Below, one piece after another: positions 1 through 5,924 of a stretch of DNA of 7,056 nucleotides. Positions within the stretch are counted from its first letter, which is position 1; each line of letters opens with the position of its first letter. Made by a program: the position numbers and the translations under genes. The notes below the pieces were generated by a model. It had not been told where the DNA came from, did not search any database, and was given only the letters and a program-made list of their open reading frames with translations. This stretch comes from Actinomycetota bacterium. Its GTDB lineage: Bacteria > Actinomycetota > Thermoleophilia > Gaiellales > Gaiellaceae. The stretch is taken from positions 1-7,056 of the forward strand of contig JACDGR010000176.1 in the NCBI GenBank assembly GCA_013821525.1. The letters run 5' to 3'.

Positions 1-107
1 ACCCCGTGCACGGTCGACCCCACGAGTCCGAGCAGGATCGTGTTCGGCTCCGCGACCGCCCGATGCGCGGCATTGTCGACGTTCCCCAGTCCGGCCTCTG
101 CGTCCAT
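1..107 (-). CDS. Nucleotidyltransferase-like protein, N-terminal fragment (runs off the left edge)
   Basis: Reading the minus strand from an ATG at 107 gives 35 open codons to the window edge. The fragment contains TILLGLVGSTVHG. This resembles the start of the DNA polymerase beta-type nucleotidyltransferase superfamily (COG3541-like proteins), where a G-S pair in a 'GxVGSxxHG' motif begins the nucleotide-binding site. The catalytic acidic residues would lie beyond the edge, so activity cannot be judged. The frame stays open upstream of the ATG, but the ATG lies about 20 residues before the motif, where the family usually starts. I see no strong Shine-Dalgarno sequence. The gene has the same direction as the redox operon but is separated from it by 201 bases and a hairpin, so it is probably transcribed separately. 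The family call rests on one short motif. It could also be a different protein with a chance match. Confidence 0.55.
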   Translation of the reverse strand, partial: MDAEAGLGNVDNAAHRAVAEPNTILLGLVGSTVHG

Positions 108-280
108 TGCGGAAGCTTTACCGAAAGGTGCGCGGAGCGACCCGATCTCTACAGCGGACGGGCAGCCCGAACTGCTCTCCGACACAAGTTCCCCCGATCG
201 GCCCAGCTCGTGTCGTCTGAGAGGTGTTGGAGAGCTTTCCGTCGACGGAGACCAGATCGTGCGCTCCACTGGGGCTTCGT

Positions 281-307
281 CCGATTCGCGCGTCCCCGCC
301 GAATCGG
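281..307 (-). terminator. Hairpin after the flavin-transferase stop codon, possible terminator
   Basis: CCGATTCG at 281-288 and CGAATCGG at 300-307 form a perfect 8-bp inverted repeat with an 11-base loop. On the minus strand it starts two bases after the TAG stop (311-309) of the ApbE-like gene, which is where a 3'-end hairpin for the three-gene redox operon would be expected. No T-run follows on the minus strand, so it is not a classic intrinsic terminator. It could stabilise the 3' end or work in a U-tract-independent way. Confidence 0.4.
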
Positions 308-308
308 G

Positions 309-1076
309 CTAGGCGGCGCGCGGGAAGCCGGGCGTGAAGAGCACGGTCTCGTCGGCGAGGATTGTCATTGCCTCGTAGCTCGCCAGTCGAGCCGTCCACG
401 CGGAACCGGCTGTGCCCATTGCGAGCGCTGCCGTCGCATACGCGTCTGCGGTCGCGAGCACAGGCCCGGTGATGGTGACTGAGAAAACCCCGGTAGGCGG
501 CTGGTGGGTGTGGGGGTCGAAGACGTGCTCGCCGCGCGCGTAGTTGCCCGACGTCGCGACCGCCAGGTCATTGGTCCTGACGACGCCGGCGATCTTCTGG
601 CGCAGGGTCGGATGCTGGATTCCCACGCGCCACGAGGCGTCGGGGAGCGCGCTTCCGTGCAGGCGCATGTCCCCGCCCGCATTGATGGCGTAGTTGCGCC
701 AGCCGTGCCTTTCGGCGATCAGCGCGGCGCGGTCGACGGACCAGCCTTTGACGAGGCCGGACGGGTCGATCGTCTCCGCGGCGGCCGCGCGCACGTCGAA
801 GTAGCCGTCCGTCTCCTCGCGGAGCTCATCGCACCGCGCAAGCACACTGCAGACTTCGGGGTCTGCATCGTCAAGGTCGAGCTCGCCTCGGTTGAGTCGG
901 CTGATCTCGCTGTCGTCGATGTACGTGCTGAACGCACGGTCGACGTGACGAAACCAGTCGAACAGCTCGGACACCTGGTCCTCGTCGACGTCGTCGCGGA
1001 CGTCGACGAGGATCGGTAGCCCCATGATCTGCTCAACCCACCGGCCGCCCGGCAGCCGGTCGTCGACCCGCGGCAC
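309..1076 (-). CDS. apbE: FAD:protein FMN transferase, ApbE family
   Basis: This 255-residue protein should transfer the FMN part of FAD onto a Thr of FMN_bind-type proteins, using Mg2+. Visible family motifs in order are: VEQIMG near 14-19, where the fold usually starts; FSTY and the following SEISRLN (49-62); DGYFDV (90-95); DPSGLVKGW (104-112); NAGGD (132-136); SGNYAR (176-181); HVFDPHTHQP (184-193); and ATADAYATA (208-216), whose D211 and T215 match the metal-binding Asp/Thr of the family. The GTG start at 1076 directly abuts the TAG stop (1079-1077) of the FMN_bind gene, its probable substrate. A GAAGG lies 8-10 bases upstream, so translational coupling is likely. The later ATG at 1025 would cut into conserved sequence. 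The protein is shorter than the roughly 330-residue Gram-negative lipoprotein forms and has no signal peptide or lipobox, so it looks cytoplasmic. Confidence 0.93.
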   Translation of the reverse strand: MPRVDDRLPGGRWVEQIMGLPILVDVRDDVDEDQVSELFDWFRHVDRAFSTYIDDSEISRLNRGELDLDDADPEVCSVLARCDELREETDGYFDVRAAAAETIDPSGLVKGWSVDRAALIAERHGWRNYAINAGGDMRLHGSALPDASWRVGIQHPTLRQKIAGVVRTNDLAVATSGNYARGEHVFDPHTHQPPTGVFSVTITGPVLATADAYATAALAMGTAGSAWTARLASYEAMTILADETVLFTPGFPRAA

Positions 1077-1517
1077 CTACCAAGCCTTCGCCTGCAGGAT
1101 TGCCGACTGCAGAGATGTCTGGAACGCGATGCTCGAGTCGGTCGCGCCCGAGACCATATCGACGCCGGAGCTCTGTGCCTGCAGCGCTTCCTGGATGAGC
1201 GTCGGCAGCGCCTGCTCGTTGATGTAGATCGAGCGGTCGGTGTGGTTCGGCGAGACCGGGGCCTTGACGGAGATCAGCTTTCGCGTGACGGTCTTCTTCT
1301 TTGTCTTGATGACGATCGTGGTCGTCTTGCGTACGACGATCCTGACCTGCATGTCGCCCCAGCGGTCAGTCTGGGCGATCGCACCCGTAAAGGTCTTCGA
1401 GACGGTGATGACCTTCTTCTTGGGAACGGTCGCCTGAGCCTTCGCCGCGGCGAAGGCGTCGACGATCGGGAGCGCTAGCGCGGTGACACCGAGGACGAGG
1501 GTGATGAACTTGCGCAT
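1077..1517 (-). CDS. Secreted FMN_bind domain protein, probable ApbE flavinylation substrate
   Basis: This small 146-residue protein carries an FMN_bind domain (the NqrC/RnfG C-terminal type) and is likely an extracytoplasmic electron carrier with covalently bound FMN. Residues 1-29 form a Sec-type signal peptide: MRK, then a hydrophobic stretch (4-19), then an Ala-rich cleavage region near 23-29. The domain follows: TFTGAIAQTDRWGDMQVRIVV (42-62, split in the family by variable loops), then INEQALPTLIQEALQAQS (99-116), then D120 with SGAT at 123-126. T126 is the expected FMN attachment site. Between about 63 and 85 lies a Lys/Thr-rich strand region (RKTTTIVIKTKKKTVTRK) that is more basic than usual for the domain. 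A strong AAGGAG at 1533-1528 lies 10 bases before the ATG. The gene begins 16 bases after the ferric-reductase stop and abuts the apbE start. It shows no heme motif or anchor other than the signal sequence. Confidence 0.92.
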   Translation of the reverse strand: MRKFITLVLGVTALALPIVDAFAAAKAQATVPKKKVITVSKTFTGAIAQTDRWGDMQVRIVVRKTTTIVIKTKKKTVTRKLISVKAPVSPNHTDRSIYINEQALPTLIQEALQAQSSGVDMVSGATDSSIAFQTSLQSAILQAKAW

Positions 1518-1527
1518 GTGGAAAGTT

Positions 1528-1533
1528 CTCCTT
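1528..1533 (-). promoter_or_regulatory. Ribosome binding site of the FMN_bind gene
   Basis: AAGGAG on the minus strand lies 10 bases before the ATG at 1517. It directly overlaps the end of the upstream ferric-reductase gene (TAA at 1536-1534). This supports operon structure and possible translational reinitiation. Confidence 0.7.
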
Positions 1534-2919
1534 TTAGGTGAGGGCGAAGCGTTCGAGATGGACGTTGCGGCGTGGCACCCTAGCCGCGCGAATATTCCGG
1601 GAGATCACGGCGGTCATCGCTGGCGGCCCGCAGAGAAAGACGTCGCGCTCCGGCAGATCGGGCACGAGCTCGAGCAGGTGATCCGAAGACAGCAGCGACG
1701 CGCCGTCGCCTCGATGATCACCCACGACGTAATGGATCGTGGCGCCGCGCGCCTCGGCGAGACGGTCGAGCTCACCGCGCAGCACCAGATCCTCCGAGGT
1801 GAGCGCGCGATACAGCACGACTACGTCGCCGCGGGCGTGCTCGAGCAGCGCACGTACCGGCGTGATGCCGATGCCGCCGGCGATCAGCGCAAGCTTCTCC
1901 CGGCGGCGCGCGCGGTCGGTGAAGACGCCGAACGGTCCCTCGGCGACAACGCGCGTGCCCGGCTTCAGTTCACGCATTCGCGCAGAGTGGTCGCCGAGGG
2001 ACTTGACCGTTATCCGTAGCGACCGACCGTCCGGAGCGGCGGAGAGTGAGTACGGGTGGGCGGCCCAGACCCGGCGCCGGTCGAGAAATCGCCAGATGAA
2101 GAATTGGCCGGGCTCGGCGCGCAGGCGGCCGAGGCGCTTGCCGGTGATGCGCACGGAGACGACACCTGGTCCTTCCTCGGTCACCTCGGCCACCTTCAGA
2201 CCGTGACGCAGCGTGAAGAACAGAGGCGCCACCAGGCGAAAGGCGACGAGGATCGCGATCGTCGCGACATAGAGCCCACGCCAGTAGGTGGCGGCGGTGT
2301 GGTCGAGCACCAGCTCGTTGCCAGTCGGGATCTCGTGAAACCACGAGAGCGCAATGCCTGCATAGGCGAGCAGGTGGACGACGTACCACCACTCGTAGCT
2401 GAGGCGCCTACGGACGATCACGAGTGAGGTCGCGACGACGGCGAGGAGCATCACCGTGCCGATCGTGGCGGTGATCATGCCGGGGTAGATGCCACCGCCG
2501 AGCATGGTGGAGATCTCCTTGCCGAGCGGGAGGCGATCGAGCAGCGCGTAGCCCCAGACGGTGAAGATGACGTGCGCGACGACGAGGTCGATGCACACGT
2601 GGCCGTTCCAACGGTGCCAGATGCTCAGCCGGTCGAATCCGAATGCCCGCTCGAGAAGGGGCAGGCGGGCGAGCAGGATCACCTGGATGAGTGCGAGGTA
2701 CGCGCTCAGCAGGCCGGTGATCCGGCCGATGCTCGTCAGGATGTCGCCTGTCGACTTGTCCGTGATGTTGCCGCCGTGCACCCAGAGCCACGTGATCACA
2801 GCGGCATTCCCGAGGACGACGGCGAGCACCAGCGCGCCTCCGATCCGCGCCCGGATCAGGCCGCTGCGACCAGTCGCGCGGGCGTGTCGCTGGAGTGGGA
2901 GGGCGTCGTCCACTCGCAT
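1534..2919 (-). CDS. Ferric-reductase-like membrane flavocytochrome with FAD/NAD(P)H reductase domain
   Basis: This 461-residue membrane oxidoreductase should move electrons from cytoplasmic NAD(P)H through FAD and two hemes b to the outer membrane face. About six hydrophobic segments are visible, near 27-47, 65-84, 104-125, 145-169, 179-196 and 213-236. H102/H116 and H182/H195, spaced 14 and 13 residues apart, match the paired heme ligands of the ferric reductase/NOX core. The soluble C-terminal part follows: an FAD-binding region with PGQFF (270-274) and HPYSLS (288-293); the nucleotide-binding GGIGITP (348-354); CGPPAM (430-435); and a terminal ERF (456-458). The ATG at 2919 is the only usable start near the first helix; an AGGAG lies 24 bases upstream, too far for normal use. 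As first gene of an operon with a flavinylated carrier and ApbE, it probably feeds that carrier. True iron reduction, quinone reduction or oxygen reduction cannot be told apart. Confidence 0.92.
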   Translation of the reverse strand: MRVDDALPLQRHARATGRSGLIRARIGGALVLAVVLGNAAVITWLWVHGGNITDKSTGDILTSIGRITGLLSAYLALIQVILLARLPLLERAFGFDRLSIWHRWNGHVCIDLVVAHVIFTVWGYALLDRLPLGKEISTMLGGGIYPGMITATIGTVMLLAVVATSLVIVRRRLSYEWWYVVHLLAYAGIALSWFHEIPTGNELVLDHTAATYWRGLYVATIAILVAFRLVAPLFFTLRHGLKVAEVTEEGPGVVSVRITGKRLGRLRAEPGQFFIWRFLDRRRVWAAHPYSLSAAPDGRSLRITVKSLGDHSARMRELKPGTRVVAEGPFGVFTDRARRREKLALIAGGIGITPVRALLEHARGDVVVLYRALTSEDLVLRGELDRLAEARGATIHYVVGDHRGDGASLLSSDHLLELVPDLPERDVFLCGPPAMTAVISRNIRAARVPRRNVHLERFALT

Positions 2920-3029
2920 AAGGTACGAGCGAACGCTGAGAATCTCCTGTGTCAGCGGCGGTTCTTAGCGATCCATTAGGTCGAAACCGTCGCAAGGATG
3001 CGCCACCGAGGGGTCGAAGGAGACCTCCG
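2920..3029. promoter_or_regulatory. Divergent intergenic region between the redox operon and the TPR gene
   Basis: These 110 bases separate the starts of two divergent genes and must hold the promoter of the leftward redox operon and probably that of the rightward TPR gene. It is locally A/T-richer around 2963-2986 (TTCTTAGCG...CATTAGG). I could not assign a -35/-10 pair with acceptable spacing on either strand, and I see no clear operator dyad. AGGAG at 2948-2944 (minus) and AAGGAG at 3017-3022 (plus) are the ribosome-binding-like motifs in it. Confidence 0.5.
3017..3022 (+). promoter_or_regulatory. Ribosome binding site that sets the TPR gene start
   Basis: AAGGAG ends seven bases before the ATG at 3030. 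It fixes that ATG (or the adjacent ATG at 3033) as the start, rather than the in-frame GTG at 2949, which would add 27 residues of poorly structured basic sequence and has no comparable site upstream. Confidence 0.8.
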
Positions 3030-3932
3030 ATGATGCGAATCCAGCCCCTTTCCGTGCGCAACCTCCTCGAGCAGCTCCGCGCCGAGCGGCGCCTCCGGCA
3101 ACGCGTAGCAGCGCTGACCGCCATGTCCGTGTTCTTCGCCTCGGCGTTGATCGCCGTGGGCCTCGGCCAGATCGTGCTCGTGCTGGCAGTGCTGGCGGCC
3201 GTCGCAGCCGGGGTCGCGCTGGCGGTACGGGCGGTGTCGCACCACGACTTGCAGCGTGTCCTCCGTGCGGCGGGGTCTGTCCAGAGGCGGCAGCGCGTCT
3301 CGGCGCTCGTCACCCGTACGGTCGCGGTCGCCAGGACGCAGAGGACGCACGCCGTACGGCAGACGCGGAGGCTCGCGGCGAAGGCTGCGCCTCGGGTGCC
3401 GCAGGCAGTGCCGAGCCGCGCGCGGCAGGTCGTCTCGCCGCCGAGCGCCGAGGAGCTCTACGGCTGGCCGTACGCGGGCTCCGAAGAGGTTGCAGCGAGG
3501 GCGCCTCGATCACAACCGAAGATTGACGACGAGCGGCGCCGTGCCTTGGAGCTGAACGCGCGCGGCGCCCAGCTGAGGCGCGCAGGCAACCCCGCGCCTG
3601 CAGCCGCGCTGCATCTCGAAGCGCTCGAGATCTTCCTATCCCTGGACGACCGGCACGCCCAGGCGCCGACGTTGAACAGTCTTGCGCTCGCTCTCGCTGC
3701 GGCCGGCGAGACCGATGCGGCGGTCGAGCGGTTCGAGCAGTCGCTGCTGATCCTGCGCGAACGTCCGGACGACCCGGAGCACGGAAAGGTGATCGCCAAC
3801 CTCGGCTTTACGCTGCTGCGGCAGGGTGCTGACGACCGAGGTCGCGAGTTGCTCTGCGAAGCGCTCGAGAAGCTGCCTCCGGAGTCTCCGGCCGCGCACA
3901 AGGTCGAGGCTCAGCTCCGCCGCGCGAGCTGA
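3030..3932 (+). CDS. Membrane-anchored tetratricopeptide-repeat protein
   Basis: This 300-residue protein has three parts. A basic N-terminal segment (1-26) leads into two closely spaced hydrophobic helices (about 27-46 and 48-68), a membrane hairpin. Next comes a very Arg-rich, almost acid-free linker (72-135). A helical C-terminal half follows with about three TPR-like units: near 171-204 (LNARGAQLRRAG), 212-245 (LNSLALALAAAGETDAA) and 252-284 (IANLGFTLLRQGADDRG). Positive charges on both sides of the hairpin predict that both termini are cytoplasmic. TPRs usually mediate protein-protein contacts, so a membrane-tethered scaffold is the natural reading, but the partner is unknown. The ATG is set by a good AAGGAG site. 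The AIM24-like gene follows after 41 bases, so cotranscription is possible. No enzyme motif is visible. Confidence 0.8.
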   Translation: MMRIQPLSVRNLLEQLRAERRLRQRVAALTAMSVFFASALIAVGLGQIVLVLAVLAAVAAGVALAVRAVSHHDLQRVLRAAGSVQRRQRVSALVTRTVAVARTQRTHAVRQTRRLAAKAAPRVPQAVPSRARQVVSPPSAEELYGWPYAGSEEVAARAPRSQPKIDDERRRALELNARGAQLRRAGNPAPAAALHLEALEIFLSLDDRHAQAPTLNSLALALAAAGETDAAVERFEQSLLILRERPDDPEHGKVIANLGFTLLRQGADDRGRELLCEALEKLPPESPAAHKVEAQLRRAS

Positions 3933-3937
3933 GCGAG

Positions 3938-3966
3938 TTGACGCCCAGAGATGCAGCGTGAAGACT
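3938..3966 (+). promoter_or_regulatory. Candidate promoter for a leaderless AIM24-family transcript
   Basis: TTGACG at 3938-3943 matches the sigma-70-type -35 consensus at five of six positions. After an exact 17-base spacer comes AAGACT (3961-3966), a weak -10 with three of six matches. Transcription would be expected to start at about 3973-3974, the A of the ATG of the downstream gene. That gene also lacks a convincing Shine-Dalgarno sequence, as expected for a leaderless message. The weak -10 keeps confidence low. Confidence 0.33.
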
Positions 3967-3973
3967 CATCCCG

Positions 3974-4729
3974 ATGAGATTCGAGATCAAAGGCGACACG
4001 ACACCGGTTCTCGAAGTCCAGTTGAATCCCGGCGATGAAGTAATCGCCGAGTCGGGCGAGTTGGCGTGGATGCTCGGGCCGGTTCAGCTGCAGACCGGCA
4101 AGGGCATCGGGCAGAGCAAGGGCGGGTTCATGGGCGCCGCCAAGCGGGCGCTCAGTGGTGGCACCTTCTTCATGACGTCCTATACGTCGCCCGACGGAGC
4201 CGGCGCAGTGACGTTTGCGGCCAAGGCACCGGGCGAAATTCGCGAGGTGACGCTTGGCGATGGCCGCGAGTACGTCGTTCACCGCCACGGGTTCATCTGC
4301 TGTGAGCCAGGGGTCGAGTTGAACGTGCACATGCAGCAGAAGCTCGGCGCGGGCATCTTCGGCGGCGCAGGCTTCATCCTCCAGCGGCTGTCCGGTCAAG
4401 GCAAGGCCTTCGTCGAGATGCACGGCGACGTCGTCGAGGTCGATCTTTCCGCTACCGACGTCCTTCGCGTGCATCCCGGCCACGTGGCTCTGTTCGAAAC
4501 GAGGGTGAACCTCGAGCTGACGACCGTGCCCGGAATCCGCAACAAGCTTTTCGGCGGCGACGGCCTCTTCCTGGCGCAGCTTCGTGGGCCGGGCAAGGTC
4601 TGGCTGCAGTCGATCACGCTTCCCGCACTCGCGCACGCGCTGCAGCCGTACATCCTCACGGAGACAGCAGCCGAGGGCGGAGCTCTGGCGGGCGCCGCGG
4701 GCGTACTCGGGGCACTCGCGAAACGGTGA
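3974..4729 (+). CDS. AIM24 / TIGR00266 family protein
   Basis: This 251-residue protein matches the AIM24 family of beta-rich barrel proteins. The family is named from a yeast mitochondrial protein, and the bacterial members have no firmly established biochemical role. Family features include VQLNPGDEVIAESGELAWM (15-33), GGTFFMTSYTS (62-72), the Gly-rich segment LGAGIFGGAGF (124-134), LQRLSGQGKAFVEMHGDV (136-153), VHPGHVALFE (166-175) and GPGKVWLQS (205-213). It ends in an Ala/Gly-rich tail (232-250). There is no signal peptide, clear membrane helix or catalytic motif, so it is probably cytoplasmic or membrane-peripheral. The ATG gives the family's usual N-terminus (MRFEIKGD). Its TGA stop (4727-4729) overlaps a GTG at 4726, forming a GTGA junction with the aminotransferase region downstream. 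Family assignment is strong; function is not known. Confidence 0.9.
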   Translation: MRFEIKGDTTPVLEVQLNPGDEVIAESGELAWMLGPVQLQTGKGIGQSKGGFMGAAKRALSGGTFFMTSYTSPDGAGAVTFAAKAPGEIREVTLGDGREYVVHRHGFICCEPGVELNVHMQQKLGAGIFGGAGFILQRLSGQGKAFVEMHGDVVEVDLSATDVLRVHPGHVALFETRVNLELTTVPGIRNKLFGGDGLFLAQLRGPGKVWLQSITLPALAHALQPYILTETAAEGGALAGAAGVLGALAKR

Positions 4730-4790
4730 CACCTCGCCTGCTGCCGTAAGTGCAGCTGTTCACCGGCTCGGAACCGAGTCGGCATTCACC

Positions 4791-5903
4791 GTGCTCGCCC
4801 GCGCCCAGGAGCTCGAGCGTGCCGGACGCTCGGTCGTGCATCTCGAGATCGGCGAGCCGGACTTCCCGACGCCGGATCATGTCGTCGCTGCAGCCGTCGA
4901 AGGTCTTGCAGCGGGGCTGACACATTACGGAGCGACCGCAGGAACGCCCGAGCTTCGTGAAGCTGTCGCCGCATACTTTCGTCGTACGCGCGATCTCGAT
5001 ATCGAAGCCGCAAATTGCCTCGTCGGGACGGGCGCGAAGCCCTTCATCTTCTTCACGGTTCTCGCGACCTGCGGGCCTGGCGACGAGGTGATCGTGCCGG
5101 ATCCCGGCTTTCCGGCCTATGAGTCCGCGGTGAGGTTCGCAGGCGCGACTCCGGTCCCGATCCGGCTCGACGGCGACGAGGGCTTCCGCGTCGATCCGGA
5201 GCTGCTTCGGAGCCTGCTCACACCGCGGACGCGACTCGTAGTTCTGAACGCGCCACACAATCCAACCGGCGGATCCCTCGACGCGGCAACGGTCGAAGCA
5301 CTCGCGGAGGTGCTCGAGACAACCGACGCCTGGGTGTTCTCGGACGAGGTGTACTGCCAATTGCAGTACGACGAGCCGTTTCGCAGCATCGGTACCGGCG
5401 GTCGGCTCGCCGAACGGCTGATCATTCTCGACAGCATGTCGAAGACGTACGCGATGACAGGCTGGCGCTGCGGTTTCGCAGCGCTACCGACACCGCTCGT
5501 CGAGCCCCTGGTTCGTTTCTTCGTCAACTCCACTTCGTGCGTGCCGCCTTTCATCCAGCACGCTGCGGTTGCGGCGCTCGAGGGGCCACAAGACTGCGTC
5601 GAGACGATGCGGGAGGAGTTCATCCGGCGGCGGTCGCTGATCGTCGACGGACTGAACGCGATCTCCGGCGTCCGCTGCGGCGTGCCTGCAGGGGCCTTCT
5701 ACGCGTTTCCGAACGTAAGCTCCCTACCGGTCTCGGCTGACGAGCTCGCCGATCGTTTGCTGGAGGAGGGAGGAGTGGCGACGCTCGCCGGCAGCGCGTT
5801 TGGGTCCGGCGGTAAGGACTACCTACGGATCAGCTATGCGAACTCGCAAGACAACCTGCGGGAAGCGCTCGCTCGGATCGCCGGGTTCGTGGCAACGCTC
5901 TAG
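4791..5903 (+). CDS. PLP-dependent class I/II aminotransferase (N-terminus uncertain, possible frameshift)
   Basis: This is a fold-type I aminotransferase of the aspartate/aromatic-type superfamily; the substrate cannot be named. Counting from GTG 4791 (370 residues), motifs are: HLEIGEPDFPTP (17-28); THYGATAGTPELR (44-56); GTGAKPF (79-85); PGFPAYES (105-112); NAPHNPTGG (153-161), with the Asn that contacts PLP; DEVY (185-188), with the PLP-nitrogen Asp; SMSKTYAMTGWRCGF (215-229), with K218 as the Schiff-base Lys; and R346 in YLRISYA, the substrate-carboxylate Arg. Family-like sequence begins earlier, at HRLGTESAF (4761-4787), and runs in frame back to about 4746. No ATG, GTG, TTG or CTG exists in that frame between the AIM24 stop and 4791. 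The only longer start, GTG 4584, overlaps AIM24 by 146 bases. GTG 4791 is therefore a conservative start that probably omits the first 20 or so residues. Confidence 0.9.
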   Translation: MLARAQELERAGRSVVHLEIGEPDFPTPDHVVAAAVEGLAAGLTHYGATAGTPELREAVAAYFRRTRDLDIEAANCLVGTGAKPFIFFTVLATCGPGDEVIVPDPGFPAYESAVRFAGATPVPIRLDGDEGFRVDPELLRSLLTPRTRLVVLNAPHNPTGGSLDAATVEALAEVLETTDAWVFSDEVYCQLQYDEPFRSIGTGGRLAERLIILDSMSKTYAMTGWRCGFAALPTPLVEPLVRFFVNSTSCVPPFIQHAAVAALEGPQDCVETMREEFIRRRSLIVDGLNAISGVRCGVPAGAFYAFPNVSSLPVSADELADRLLEEGGVATLAGSAFGSGGKDYLRISYANSQDNLREALARIAGFVATL

Positions 5904-5924
5904 CGCCGGCTGCTGGGTGCTGGC

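Noticed and set aside
6..482. Plus-strand open frame of 158 codons
   Set aside because: It covers the minus-strand nucleotidyltransferase start, the intergenic gap and the end of apbE. Its product is Arg-rich and has no recognisable domain, typical of a shadow frame in GC-rich DNA.
2949..3029. Upstream GTG start for the TPR protein
   Set aside because: It is in frame and open, but AAGGAG seven bases before ATG 3030 gives a much better start, and the added 27 residues look like translated leader DNA.
2408..3313. Minus-strand open frame of 301 codons spanning the divergent region
   Set aside because: It overlaps the ferric-reductase gene in another frame and the TPR gene on the opposite strand. 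Its translation is Arg/Pro/Thr low-complexity sequence with no family resemblance.
4584..4729. GTG 4584 as the aminotransferase start
   Set aside because: It would overlap the AIM24 gene by 146 bases and add an Arg/Ser-rich segment unlike any aminotransferase N-terminus.
3911..4732. Minus-strand open frame of 273 codons
   Set aside because: It is antisense to the AIM24-family gene, whose plus-strand translation matches its family along its whole length.
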